Shown here: positions 1-10,022 of the stretch, in pieces
Numbering within the stretch: the first letter of the stretch is position 1
Layout of the letters: each line of letters begins with the position of its first letter
DNA from: Candidatus Manganitrophaceae bacterium
GTDB taxonomy: Bacteria; Nitrospirota; Nitrospiria; SBBL01; JAADHI01
NCBI GenBank assembly: GCA_012960925.1
Contig: DUAG01000011.1
Location: 62,001 to 126,000, forward strand
Length of the DNA: 64,000 nt
Direction: 5' to 3'
Notes under the pieces: generated by a model
What the model saw: the letters and a program-made list of their open reading frames with translations, nothing else
The model's database searches: none
What the model was told of the DNA's origin: nothing
Translations under genes and position numbers: made by a program

Positions 1-728
1 TGGTCATTACGGGTGCCGGAGAGGGGATCATGCGCGCGGCTCAGGATGGGGCAGGCCCCGGTAATAGTTTTGGGATTAATATTATGCTTCCCTTTGAGCA
101 AGGGGCGAATGAATTTATAGAAAATGACCCAAAACTGATGACCTTCAAATATTTCTTTGCCCGGAAACTCTTTTTTATCAAGGAGGCCAATGCCATCGCC
201 CTGTTTCCCGGTGGATTTGGTACGCATGATGAGGCCTTTGAGGCATTGACCCTCCTGCAGACAGGAAAGACCGACCCCTTGCCCCTGGTTTTGGTTGATG
301 TTCCTGGAGGAGGATATTGGAAGGCATGGCAATCCCACCTGGAAGATGCTTTCCTTTCTCGTGAGTTGATTTCACAAGAGGACATGGATCTTTTTAAGGT
401 TACGAATGACATCGACGAAGCGGTCGATGAAATAGTGCGTTTCTACCATAACTATCACTCGATCCGTTTTGTCGGGGACAGCTTGGTGGTTCGATTGAAT
501 CACCCCATTCAGAGAGAGATGCTCGATTATCTTAATGATCTTTTTTCAGATATTTGTAAGAAAGGAAAAATTACTGATACGACAGCCCTTCCGGAAGAGA
601 GGGATGAGCCTGATTTGGCCGGATTGCCCCGGATTATTTTTCAATTTAATCGAAAGAACTTTGGGCGACTTCGGAAAATGATAGATGTGATGAATATCTT
701 CCCTGTAAAAAAACAGGTTCCTTCATGA
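1..728 (+). CDS. LOG-family (TIGR00730-like) Rossmann-fold protein, 5' end outside window
   Basis: The reading frame is open from the first bases of the window, so the N-terminus is missing. The visible part carries the family signature PGGFGTHDE (bases about 198-224), the phosphoribohydrolase-type motif of LOG / lysine-decarboxylase-like proteins, preceded by a GAGEGIM glycine-rich turn. Known members cleave nucleotide monophosphates or cytokinin ribotides to free base and ribose 5-phosphate; the substrate here cannot be read. A ~90-residue C-terminal extension ending in IIFQFNRKNFGRLRK follows the catalytic core, as in the longer members of the family. The stop overlaps the thrB start as ATGA, so the two are probably cotranscribed and translationally coupled. 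Confidence 0.8.
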   Translation, partial: VITGAGEGIMRAAQDGAGPGNSFGINIMLPFEQGANEFIENDPKLMTFKYFFARKLFFIKEANAIALFPGGFGTHDEAFEALTLLQTGKTDPLPLVLVDVPGGGYWKAWQSHLEDAFLSRELISQEDMDLFKVTNDIDEAVDEIVRFYHNYHSIRFVGDSLVVRLNHPIQREMLDYLNDLFSDICKKGKITDTTALPEERDEPDLAGLPRIIFQFNRKNFGRLRKMIDVMNIFPVKKQVPS

Positions 729-1651
729 AGAATATCCGCATATTTGCACCTGGTTCTGTCGGCAACATCGGCCCTGGATTTGATGTGTTGGGAATGGCGG
801 TCTCGGGTATTGGGGATACGGTTTCGATGACAAAACGTTCTGAGGGGGGTGTGTCGATCCTCGGGATCACAGGGGATCAAGGGCGCCTTTCACATAAGGC
901 AGATGAGAATACGGCTGGAATTGCGGCCCAGGTGGTTCTGGATCATTTGGGTGTATCCGAGGGAGTGGATTTGAAGCTTCACAAGGATATTCCCGGAACC
1001 GGTCTTGGGAGCAGCGCGGCAAGCGCAGTGGCCGCGTCGCTTGCCGTCAATAGCCTCTTTGGAAATCCCTTAACCAAGGATGCACTCATTCCTCTCGCCG
1101 CTGTTGCGGAAACCAAAGTCAGCGGGGGCCTTTTCCTCGATAACGTGGGTCCATCCATGATGGGGGGTGTGACCTGGAATAATCCCTTTACACAAGAGGT
1201 GGTTTCCCTGGGTTGCATCGATCAGGCCGTACTCGTTATTATTACTCCTGATTTTGCCCTTTTAACGAAGGATGCCAGGCGTGTGCTTCCTTCTTCCATT
1301 GAGATGAAGCAGTTTGTCCACAATATGGCCTATGCGGCAATGATTTCCTGGGCTGTGGCGAAGAATGATCTTGATCGCTTTGGACAGTCGATTGAAGACC
1401 ATGTCGCGGAGCCATCACGGGGTCCGCTCATAAAAGGCTTTGCTGATGTAAAAAAAGCCGCTCTCTCCGCGGGGGCTCTGGGTTGTTCCATCTCCGGCGC
1501 TGGCGCGACAATATTTGCAGTGTGCGGGACAAAAGAAAAAGGGGAGAAGATTGGAAGGGCAATGGCCGATGCTTTTGAACGAAATCATGTGGTCGCAAAG
1601 TTTCGTGTTACAAAAATGGACCAGCAAGGCGCGCGTATTGCAGGAAACTGA
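725..1651 (+). CDS. thrB: Homoserine kinase (GHMP family)
   Basis: Phosphorylates L-homoserine to O-phosphohomoserine in threonine synthesis, in the cytoplasm. The 308-aa length fits ThrB. The N-terminus shows APGSVGNIGPGFDVLG (residues 8-23), the GHMP ATP-binding loop is GTGLGSSAAS (91-100), and the C-terminal GHMP motif GCSISGAGATIFAV lies near residue 255. The start codon overlaps the stop of the LOG-family gene by 4 bases. No thrA or thrC is present nearby, so the pathway is not clustered here. The stop codon lies 5 bases before a small inverted-repeat element. Confidence 0.93.
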   Translation: MKNIRIFAPGSVGNIGPGFDVLGMAVSGIGDTVSMTKRSEGGVSILGITGDQGRLSHKADENTAGIAAQVVLDHLGVSEGVDLKLHKDIPGTGLGSSAASAVAASLAVNSLFGNPLTKDALIPLAAVAETKVSGGLFLDNVGPSMMGGVTWNNPFTQEVVSLGCIDQAVLVIITPDFALLTKDARRVLPSSIEMKQFVHNMAYAAMISWAVAKNDLDRFGQSIEDHVAEPSRGPLIKGFADVKKAALSAGALGCSISGAGATIFAVCGTKEKGEKIGRAMADAFERNHVVAKFRVTKMDQQGARIAGN

Positions 1652-1656
1652 CATAA

Positions 1657-1815
1657 GGGACCTCTGAATAAGTCATGAATTGTTTTTTTAGGGCAAAAAT
1701 GTTCCACTTCTGCGTTACAAATCTTAGCAATAGCGGGCTATTCTCTGCGATATGCGCCTTGAATCGAAATATTTTATTTCCTGAAAAACTCACCCTAGAC
1801 TTAAACAGAGGTTCC
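1657..1815. repeat. MITE-like element, family 1, copy 1 (159 bp)
   Basis: Ends in imperfect 18-bp inverted repeats: GGGACCTCTGAATAAGTC at 1657-1674, and at 1798-1815 the reverse complement of GGAACCTCTGTTTAAGTC. It is flanked by a perfect 4-bp direct repeat ATAA (1653-1656 and 1816-1819), the pattern left by transposition. It has no coding capacity. The interior (for example TTCTGCGTTACAAATCTT) matches copies at 5451-5626 and about 61715-61900. Confidence 0.85.
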
Positions 1816-1865
1816 ATAAGTTACTAGCACGGGAAATTCAATCCCACAAATTTAAAGGAGGTCTG

Positions 1866-2852
1866 ATGGAGTTGGGTTCTACACTGACGCAGTTCCTGAT
1901 TGAGCAGCAGTGGAAGTTTAAGAAATCTACCGGGGAATTTACCGGACTGCTTGCCGATATTGCCACTGCTGCGAAAGTTATATCACGGAAAGTCAAAAAG
2001 GCCGGCTTGAACGACATCCTCGGTGACCAGGGGGGGAAGAATGTGCATGGTGAACAGGTCCAAAAACTGGACCTTTTTGCCAATGATGCCTTCATCCGGG
2101 CTTTGAGTCCGGCAGGTCAACTCATCGCGATTGCCTCAGAAGAAATGAAAGATCCGCACCAGATCTCTGAGAAAGCCCCAAAGGGGAAATATGTCCTCCT
2201 GATGGATCCCCTGGATGGATCTTCAAATATTGATGTGAATATCAGCATCGGGTCCATTTTCTCAATCTATCGGCGAAAGAGTAATGGGGCGCGGGCGACG
2301 ATGGAAGACTTTCTTCAACCGGGCCGCCTCCAGGTCTGTGCTGGTTACATCCTTTACGGTTCGAGTACCATGCTGATCTATACCACCGGTTTTGGCGTTC
2401 ATGGATTTACGCTTGACCCGGGCATCGGAGAGTTTCTCCTTTCTCATGAAAACATGCTCATTCCAGAGGAAGGAAAGATTTACAGCATCAATGAGTCGTA
2501 TGCTTCACGATGGGATGAAGGAACCCGAAAATATGTTGAAGAAGCCAAGAAGGGGGGCAAGACCGCACGTTATGTGGGTTCGCTCGTGGCCGATTTTCAT
2601 CGAAATTTGTTGAAGGGGGGAATCTTTCTCTATCCGGCCGACAGCCACAACCCGGATGGAAAACTCCGGCTCCTCTACGAGGCCTCTCCACTCGCCTATA
2701 TTGTTGAACAGGCCGGGGGAAAGGCAACTACAGGACATGATCTGATCCTTGATGTTACTCCAAAAAAGCTTCATCAAAAGGTTCCGCTAATTATTGGGAG
2801 CAAGAAGGATGTTGAACACGCTGAGGCCTGTTTGAACACGCAAAGCCCTTGA
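1866..2852 (+). CDS. fbp: Fructose-1,6-bisphosphatase, class I
   Basis: Hydrolyses fructose 1,6-bisphosphate to fructose 6-phosphate in gluconeogenesis or, in autotrophs, the Calvin cycle. At 328 aa it has the normal class I length. The metal and phosphate site is clear: SEE at residues 91-93 and DPLDGSSN at 114-121, followed by the family's SIGSIFSIYR stretch. The start is well supported by AAAGGAGG at 1855-1862. The gene stands alone between a MITE-like element and gcvH. The sequence does not tell whether its main role is gluconeogenesis or carbon fixation. Confidence 0.95.
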   Translation: MELGSTLTQFLIEQQWKFKKSTGEFTGLLADIATAAKVISRKVKKAGLNDILGDQGGKNVHGEQVQKLDLFANDAFIRALSPAGQLIAIASEEMKDPHQISEKAPKGKYVLLMDPLDGSSNIDVNISIGSIFSIYRRKSNGARATMEDFLQPGRLQVCAGYILYGSSTMLIYTTGFGVHGFTLDPGIGEFLLSHENMLIPEEGKIYSINESYASRWDEGTRKYVEEAKKGGKTARYVGSLVADFHRNLLKGGIFLYPADSHNPDGKLRLLYEASPLAYIVEQAGGKATTGHDLILDVTPKKLHQKVPLIIGSKKDVEHAEACLNTQSP

Positions 2853-2904
2853 CAAGATGCCCCGCACTGGTTTATAAATTATTTCCAATTCACAGAATCG
2901 AAGA

Positions 2905-3306
2905 ATGTCTTATAAGTCAATGATTCCAGAAGATCTTCGCTATCATAAAGACCACGAGTGGGTCCGTGCCAACGGGAAAAAGGCTGTCATTGGAATCTCG
3001 GATTTTGCCCAGGAGAATCTTGGGGATATTGTTTATCTGGAAATCCCAAAGCTAGGACTGACCGTTGAGGTAGGGACAGAAATCACAGAGATTGAGTCCA
3101 CCAAAACAACGTCTCCGTTGTATGCGCCTGTCGGGGGTAAGATCGTTGCGGTCAACGAGATCCTGAAAGAAAAACCGGAATTGATTAATCAGGATGCCTA
3201 CCGTGATGGTTGGATTGTAGAGATTGAGATGAACCAGCCCAATGAGCTGGAACAATTGATGACGGCCAGGGATTATGAGTCTTTTCTCCAGAAGGAGGAA
3301 CATTAA
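2905..3306 (+). CDS. gcvH: Glycine cleavage system H protein
   Basis: Lipoyl carrier that shuttles the aminomethyl group between the P and T proteins of glycine cleavage. It has 133 aa. The lipoylation motif ESTKTTSPLYAPVGG places the modified lysine at K67, and DHEWVR near the N-terminus is typical of the family. No gcvT or gcvP is near, so this copy may serve a distant complex or act in lipoate metabolism, as solitary GcvH proteins do in some bacteria. An in-frame ATG at 2920 (reading MIPEDLRY) is an equally plausible start. Its 3' end overlaps the annotated start of the next gene by 32 bases. Confidence 0.93.
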   Translation: MSYKSMIPEDLRYHKDHEWVRANGKKAVIGISDFAQENLGDIVYLEIPKLGLTVEVGTEITEIESTKTTSPLYAPVGGKIVAVNEILKEKPELINQDAYRDGWIVEIEMNQPNELEQLMTARDYESFLQKEEH

Positions 3307-3721
3307 AGGGTTCGTCCGTTTTATCCGCTTCATTCTCAATGAACCATCCCTTCTTAAAATCATAATACTCTTCATTGTTTTAATGGTTGTCTTCAATTTC
3401 AGGTTCTGGGCTGAAGGACAGGCGCCGCAGTTCTTGTTGCAGGCATCCAAAAATTCTGTTAAAGCCGTCTCGGCGAAATCCAGACTTCCTGTCGATAAAA
3501 AAGGTCGCACTTTCAGATCGATCGATGTGAATCGTGCCTCTCAAATAGAGCTTGAATCCCTTCCGGGTATAGGACCAAAATTGGCGGATGCCATCATACA
3601 GGATAGACTTCAAAAAGGGCTGTTTCTTCGGGCCGATGACCTTCTTCGGGTCAAGGGTATTGGTCCCAAGCGCTTGGAAAAGATAAGCCCTTTCCTTCTT
3701 TTCGGCTCGGATGTCAAATGA
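3275..3721 (+). CDS. ComEA-like membrane-anchored helix-hairpin-helix protein
   Basis: A 148-aa protein with one transmembrane segment (about residues 26-42), a short linker, and a C-terminal double helix-hairpin-helix: LPGIGPKLA (96-104) and VKGIGPKRL (126-134). This is the ComEA layout: the domain binds DNA non-specifically outside the inner membrane during DNA uptake. No other competence gene is visible, so a role in transformation is inference. The start inside gcvH is uncertain. A strong AAGGAGGA at 3292-3299 is followed in frame only by ATT (3302), too close for normal initiation. The stop overlaps the tyrS start. Confidence 0.78.
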   Translation: MSLFSRRRNIKGFVRFIRFILNEPSLLKIIILFIVLMVVFNFRFWAEGQAPQFLLQASKNSVKAVSAKSRLPVDKKGRTFRSIDVNRASQIELESLPGIGPKLADAIIQDRLQKGLFLRADDLLRVKGIGPKRLEKISPFLLFGSDVK

Positions 3722-4917
3722 TGGAAAAAAATATGCATGATGCCAAAGCCCAGGAAGCTCTGCTGTGTGGAGGGGCCGTAGAGGTTCTTCAACAGGATGA
3801 CTTCCTTGAGAGGATCAAAAAATCAATCAGTGAAAGCAAACCGCTCCGAATAAAAATGGGTGTTGATCCGACCACGCCCTACCTTCATCTGGGACATACG
3901 GTTCTGTTTCAAAAGATGAAACAGTTTCAGGATCTGGGTCATGAGGTGATCTTCCTTATTGGTGATTTTACCGGAATGATCGGTGATCCGAGCGGACGGT
4001 CTCAGATGCGTGTGCCCCTCACTCCGGAACAGGTCACAAAAAATGCGGAAACCTACAAAGAACAGATCTTTAAAATACTCGATCCGGATAAAACAGAGAT
4101 TCGGTTTAACAGCGAGTGGATGGGTGAAATGTCAGCCGTAGATCTAATTGATCTGGCCTCTAAGTATACGGTGGCCCGGATGATTGAGCGGGACGATTTC
4201 CAAAAGAGATTTAATGCCAAATATCCAATCGGGATACATGAATTTTTGTACCCTTTGATTCAAGGCTACGATTCTGTTGTTTTAAAGGCCGATGTGGAAC
4301 TCGGAGGGACCGATCAAAAATTCAACCTCTTGGTAGGACGCGCTTTACAAAAAATAAATGGACAGCCACAACAGGTCGTTCTAACCATGCCGCTTCTTGA
4401 GGGTTGCGATGGCGTGCGTAAAATGAGCAAGAGCTTTGGAAATGAAATTGCCCTGGAAGCCAAGCCCTCTGATATGTTTGGAAAGATCATGTCTATCTCA
4501 GACAAATTGATGCATCGATTCTACGAACTGCTGACTGAGGTCTCTCTGGAGGAGGTCCGAAAAATTCACCCGATGGAGGCGAAACTCAACTTGGCCTTGC
4601 TGCTCGTCGGGCGCTTCCATGGAACTGTACTTGCACATGAGGCGAAGGATCAATTTGATGTTACGGTGGGCAGAAAAAACTCGAGCGGTCATGTATTAGA
4701 GTTGAAGTTATCTTTGACGCCGAAGCGGGTGATCGACCTGATCTGTGAGCAAGCCTGGACAAAAAGTAAAGGGGAAGCACGACGGCTTGTTCAACAAGGG
4801 GCTGTAGAAATTAACGGGAAGAAAATAACCGATCCGAATTATGAGATTGTTCTCAGTAAGGGGGAGCGATTCGATTTGAAAGTCGGGAAGAAAATTAGAT
4901 ATAGCCTTGTACTATAA
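3718..4917 (+). CDS. tyrS: Tyrosyl-tRNA synthetase
   Basis: Class I aminoacyl-tRNA synthetase charging tRNA-Tyr. The 399-aa protein has the HIGH-type motif HLGH at residues 57-60, the KMSKS loop at 235-239, and the tyrosine pocket region [12 protein letters not shown] (192-203). The C-terminal ~65 residues form an S4 RNA-binding domain (about 335-399). The reading frame starts with tandem ATG ATG at 3718 and 3721 overlapping the stop of the upstream gene as ATGA, so the start is one of these two. It lies within a run of coupled housekeeping genes. Confidence 0.95.
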   Translation: MMEKNMHDAKAQEALLCGGAVEVLQQDDFLERIKKSISESKPLRIKMGVDPTTPYLHLGHTVLFQKMKQFQDLGHEVIFLIGDFTGMIGDPSGRSQMRVPLTPEQVTKNAETYKEQIFKILDPDKTEIRFNSEWMGEMSAVDLIDLASKYTVARMIERDDFQKRFNAKYPIGIHEFLYPLIQGYDSVVLKADVELGGTDQKFNLLVGRALQKINGQPQQVVLTMPLLEGCDGVRKMSKSFGNEIALEAKPSDMFGKIMSISDKLMHRFYELLTEVSLEEVRKIHPMEAKLNLALLLVGRFHGTVLAHEAKDQFDVTVGRKNSSGHVLELKLSLTPKRVIDLICEQAWTKSKGEARRLVQQGAVEINGKKITDPNYEIVLSKGERFDLKVGKKIRYSLVL

Positions 4918-5033
4918 GTATATATAATCTGCGTGAGTCGCTTGATCCTTTCTGTTTGTATTCCGTTCCCGAAGGGAGGAAGGCAGGGGGTGGAGGGCGG
5001 CCTATCGCTTATTAAAGATAATAAGGAGGAGTA

Positions 5034-5465
5034 ATGACTGAACGAACACTTTCAATGATCAAGCCGGATGGGGTTTCCAAGAATGTAATTGGTGAGGTTC
5101 TTCGGCGATTTGAGGCGGCACATCTCAAGGTAATAGCGATTCAAATGAGAACCCTGACGAAAAAAGAAGCGGAAGGTTTTTATGCCGTTCATCGAGAGAG
5201 GGGATTTTTTGACAGCCTGGTAACATTTATGTCTTCAGGACCCCTTGTCGCTCTTGTTCTGGAAGGGGAGGGGGCAATCTTAAAGAATCGTTCCCTGATG
5301 GGAGCGACCGATCCGAAGCAGGCTGAAGCTGGAAGTATCCGTGCCGATTTGGCTGGAAGTATCGAAGAAAATATTGTTCACGGATCCGACTCAAAAGAAA
5401 CTGCCGACTTTGAGATCTCGTATTTCTTCAGTCAGTTAGCCCTTAATAAAGGAACCTCCGAATAA
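5034..5465 (+). CDS. ndk: Nucleoside diphosphate kinase, C-terminus supplied by a MITE
   Basis: Transfers the gamma phosphate between nucleoside tri- and diphosphates through a phosphohistidine. The 143-aa protein carries the active-site stretch NIVHGSDS with H116 as the catalytic histidine, and the nucleotide-site residues around K11PDG. The start has an excellent AAGGAGGAG ribosome binding site. The last four codons (GTSE) and the stop lie inside the family 1 MITE that begins at 5451. Removing the element and one target copy would extend the frame by about 11 residues to a TAA at 5662-5664. The core fold is intact, so activity is expected. Confidence 0.94.
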   Translation: MTERTLSMIKPDGVSKNVIGEVLRRFEAAHLKVIAIQMRTLTKKEAEGFYAVHRERGFFDSLVTFMSSGPLVALVLEGEGAILKNRSLMGATDPKQAEAGSIRADLAGSIEENIVHGSDSKETADFEISYFFSQLALNKGTSE

Positions 5466-5626
5466 GTCATGAATTATTTTTTCAGGGCAAAAATGTCCCG
5501 TTTCTGCGTTGCAAATCTTGAAAATAGCAGGCTATGGCTTCGCGAGAACCATCCTCTGCAATTTTCACCTTGAATCGAAACATTTTATCTCCTGAAAAAT
5601 TTAACCCAGACTTAATCAGAGGTTCC
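5451..5626. repeat. MITE-like element, family 1, copy 2 (176 bp)
   Basis: Inverted ends GGAACCTCCGAATAAGTC (5451-5468) and the reverse complement of GGAACCTCTGATTAAGTC (5609-5626). A perfect 4-bp direct repeat TAAA flanks it (5447-5450 and 5627-5630). The left end lies inside ndk and provides its last codons and stop. It is 17 bp longer than copy 1, with an additional GGCTTCGCGAGAACCATCC-type stretch also seen in copy 3. Confidence 0.86.
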
Positions 5627-5673
5627 TAAAGAGACTTATTCTGGACAACCTTATCCGGAAGGATAAAAATAGA

Positions 5674-7158
5674 ATGTCACAAGGTGAGACCCGGCATGGA
5701 CGGTCGCCTTCAGTACGCTCCAGTCTGATCAGCAATAAATATTACGATGTTGTTTTTATTGGGAGTACGCTGGTTTCACTTGCGACCGCGGCTCTTTTGG
5801 CAAAAAAGGGTCAGTCCGTCTGTTTTCTCGATACGACAGACCTGTTGGAATCGTCTGTCCCGGATGCCACTTTCTATTACACTCTGGGTCCCTATCTCTA
5901 CTTTGGTTTCGAAAGAGGAGGGGCCATGGAAGGATTTTTTTCTAAATTGGGTCTTCCGATCCCAAATTTAAAGAGAGACGGTCTTTTTTATCACAGATCT
6001 AATCCATCCTTACAGGTGGTACAGTCTTCTCATCGCCTGAATGTCTACTCTAAAAAAGAAGATTATGCAGATGAACTCAAAAGAGAGTTTGGAAAGCAGA
6101 TTCGGCATATCAAATCCTGCCTGGAAGAAGTAGAACATGTTGACCGGCTGTTTTATCCCTTTCTTGGTCGGTTTTCCCAATTAGAGCTCCGAGGGTTTGG
6201 TGACCGCTTGAATGAGTGGGGTCAGAGGCGTGATTTTTCCAACGCCTTGGGTCGTCATCAAAGGAAATCAGCGCTTTATTTTTTAGCGCCGTATCCCTTT
6301 GACAAGGCCTTTCTTGAATATCTGGATCTTCATGCCCTTTTTGCATATAGAAAAAAATTGGCTGAGATCTCTTCTTATGAACTCATTACCTTGATTTCAG
6401 GGCTTCAGAGGGGGGGCGTCCGAGTCCTTGGAGGATGTCGAACCGTAATCCACTTTCTCCAGAGGCTGATTGAAAAGTGGGGAGGAGAAGTCCTGCATCG
6501 CAAAAAAGTATCGGATATTGAGATGGCGGGGAAAAGACTTGTCGAAGGGATAAGACTTGACGATGGGTCTCTCCTGAGGGGCAGAAAATTCATCGTCTCG
6601 CAATCTGAAAATGACGCTGTCCTTCATTTTTATTATCACATTCAAGCGGAGCTTATTCCTTCCCCTATGAAGGAAACCCTGATTATGACTTGGGGGTCGG
6701 CTCCTCCAAAGGGCTTTTTTGATGCCTTAATTGTTCGCCTCAGTCTCGCACAAGAGGAAGAAGGTTTCCCCTCAGGTCTCCGGGGGCTCTCCGTCACGGC
6801 CATTATGCAACCTGGAAGTCACATTGATTCAACGCATTCTGACCATGTGAAAGAAAGAGTTCTCGATCGCCTTCATTGGTTGATTCCCTTTTCAAAAATG
6901 AGCATTAAAGAGATTGGGAGGTCTGCTCCATTACAGAAATCGGACAGTTTAGTTGGGAGAAGGTCTCTTTCGTCTGAACTTGAACGTCGTTTAAGACAAA
7001 ATACCAAGTCGGTATCAAACGGTATATTGAACTATCTGCAACCGAGAGAAGGAAAGAATCTTTTTCTCCTCCCTTCAGATTTTTCCAACCCCGTTGGGGG
7101 AGGCGCTTCCTTCCTCGCCGCAAAAAGTCTGGCAGATAAGATAGAGAAATCCAAATGA
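5674..7158 (+). CDS. FAD/NAD(P)-binding oxidoreductase-like protein, unknown substrate
   Basis: A 494-aa protein with the fold signature of phytoene-desaturase / amine-oxidase flavoproteins. It has an N-terminal beta-alpha-beta segment YDVVFIGSTLVSLATAALL (about residues 24-42), a mid-protein GGVRVLGGCRTVIHFL with GGEVLHRKKVSDI (the usual second FAD contact region), and a C-terminal NPVGGGASFLAA. The canonical GxGxxG loop is degenerate (GSTLVS), so tight dinucleotide binding is doubtful. It overlaps the next lipoprotein gene by ATGA, which suggests the two act together. The substrate is unknown. Downstream ATG codons could be the true start. Confidence 0.6.
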   Translation: MSQGETRHGRSPSVRSSLISNKYYDVVFIGSTLVSLATAALLAKKGQSVCFLDTTDLLESSVPDATFYYTLGPYLYFGFERGGAMEGFFSKLGLPIPNLKRDGLFYHRSNPSLQVVQSSHRLNVYSKKEDYADELKREFGKQIRHIKSCLEEVEHVDRLFYPFLGRFSQLELRGFGDRLNEWGQRRDFSNALGRHQRKSALYFLAPYPFDKAFLEYLDLHALFAYRKKLAEISSYELITLISGLQRGGVRVLGGCRTVIHFLQRLIEKWGGEVLHRKKVSDIEMAGKRLVEGIRLDDGSLLRGRKFIVSQSENDAVLHFYYHIQAELIPSPMKETLIMTWGSAPPKGFFDALIVRLSLAQEEEGFPSGLRGLSVTAIMQPGSHIDSTHSDHVKERVLDRLHWLIPFSKMSIKEIGRSAPLQKSDSLVGRRSLSSELERRLRQNTKSVSNGILNYLQPREGKNLFLLPSDFSNPVGGGASFLAAKSLADKIEKSK

Positions 7159-8462
7159 ACATCAGACAGATGCTTGCATCTCTTATTTTACTGTTGCTAT
7201 TAAGCGGATGCATTCGTTCGATCAGTCGATTTGATGACCGGGGATGGGATGATTTACTCAAGGGAATCGATGCCTATCGGGAAGGGAGGTATGAGGAAGC
7301 CATTCCGGTTTTGCAGGATGTCATTGAAGCATACCCTGGCGAAGCGATCCTGGAAGAGGCACAATGGTTCCTGGTCAATTCCTATCTTGGTGCAGAAGAG
7401 AACACCCTAGCGCTCCGGGAACTTGAATTTTTTTTGAAGAATTACACGAATAGCCCACATGAAGAACTGGCTCAGGCTTTTCTCTTTCGTCTTGACCCGC
7501 TCCACAAAAAGACCGTTGCAATCTATATTGATCCGGGCATGCAGGATTTTTTTGGCTTGGAACTCAAGCGCTTGAAAGAGAAGGGAGCGAATACGATTAT
7601 CCTGCCGGTGACATACAGTGTGGCCTCAAGGCGGTTTGTCTTGTCTGGAGATTTTAGGAAGGCGGAAAGATCTCTTTTAGATTGGATTGAAACAGCGCAT
7701 CTGACGGGTCTTCGTGTCATTGTAAAATTAAGCCTCCGTGAAATTTCCACCGTGAGTGAAAAGAGGCCTCAGTGGCACGACTTGCGCTATGAAAAAGAGA
7801 AAAGAATTTTAGTGCCGACGGATAAACTTGATATTTTCAACGAAGACGTTTACAGGGTTCTCCTTCAACTTTATCGCCGTCTTGCTCAATATCCAATTGA
7901 TGGTATATATGTTGAAGGGATTGCCTATGGGATTGATGAGGGATGGACCTCGCTTGCCCTCAATCAGTTTCAGGATCTGTTTCTGGAGAGGCCATCTCCC
8001 TTTCGATTGATTGGAAATCCAGGTAAAATATCTGACAAGATGTCTTCAATTCCCCGAGGACAACAATTTTGGCACTGGGTCGGGTGGCGAAGCCGTTATA
8101 TTAACCGTTTATTGAAAGATCTTCAGGCGGAGGTCAAGTCGGTGCGGTCGGAAATACAATTTGGTATTGCGGTCCCTCATTTTATCCTGGTGGATCCCCT
8201 GAAAGGACTGGCCGAAACGTCGCTCGATCTTCTTGAATTAAATCAATCGAAGTTTGATTTCTACCTTCTGACCTCCTATTCCGGTGCTCCGGCTCCTCTG
8301 AATCTACTGAACGATCTTTTACGCTATGAAATTAGGCCGGAGAGAATCTGGTTGCAATCGGAATCAAATGCTTCCCAAAGTTTTCTTGGGGGGGAGCCCT
8401 CTTTACAAGGACTTGTCATCCGGAGTCATCAGGATCTGCTCAGGGAATCTTTTAATCATTGA
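7155..8462 (+). CDS. Lipoprotein with TPR-like N-terminus and PgaB-like TIM-barrel C-terminus
   Basis: A 435-aa protein with a lipoprotein signal peptide ending in LLSGC (lipid cysteine at residue 19). Residues about 30-115 (YREGRYEEAIPVLQDVIEAY, then LREL..FFLKNY) look like BamD/YfiO-type tetratricopeptide repeats. From about 120 on, VAIYIDPG, GANTIILPV, LRVIVKLS, the DLRY..EK region, LDIFNEDVY and LAQYPIDGIYVEG follow the order of the C-terminal glycoside-hydrolase-like barrel of PgaB-type exopolysaccharide proteins. A role in cell-envelope or exopolysaccharide processing is therefore inferred, not shown. It is coupled to the upstream flavoprotein-like gene. Confidence 0.6.
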   Translation: MNIRQMLASLILLLLLSGCIRSISRFDDRGWDDLLKGIDAYREGRYEEAIPVLQDVIEAYPGEAILEEAQWFLVNSYLGAEENTLALRELEFFLKNYTNSPHEELAQAFLFRLDPLHKKTVAIYIDPGMQDFFGLELKRLKEKGANTIILPVTYSVASRRFVLSGDFRKAERSLLDWIETAHLTGLRVIVKLSLREISTVSEKRPQWHDLRYEKEKRILVPTDKLDIFNEDVYRVLLQLYRRLAQYPIDGIYVEGIAYGIDEGWTSLALNQFQDLFLERPSPFRLIGNPGKISDKMSSIPRGQQFWHWVGWRSRYINRLLKDLQAEVKSVRSEIQFGIAVPHFILVDPLKGLAETSLDLLELNQSKFDFYLLTSYSGAPAPLNLLNDLLRYEIRPERIWLQSESNASQSFLGGEPSLQGLVIRSHQDLLRESFNH

Positions 8463-8489
8463 TTGAAGAACCCAAATCGTACTGTTTCC

Positions 8490-8519
8490 TTGACCTTAAT
8501 CCTCCGTTTATGCTAGTAA
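8490..8519 (+). promoter_or_regulatory. Candidate sigma70 promoter for guaBA
   Basis: TTGACC at 8490-8495 and TAGTAA at 8514-8519 are 18 bp apart, with a TGC extended -10 just before. It lies in the only gap upstream of guaB. Confidence 0.35.

Positions 8520-10021
<1,502 letters not shown>

Positions 10022-10022
<1 letters not shown>

Noticed and set aside
3302-3304. ATT start for the ComEA-like gene
   Set aside because: The AAGGAGGA site is only two or three bases away, too close for initiation; ATG 3275 kept with doubt.
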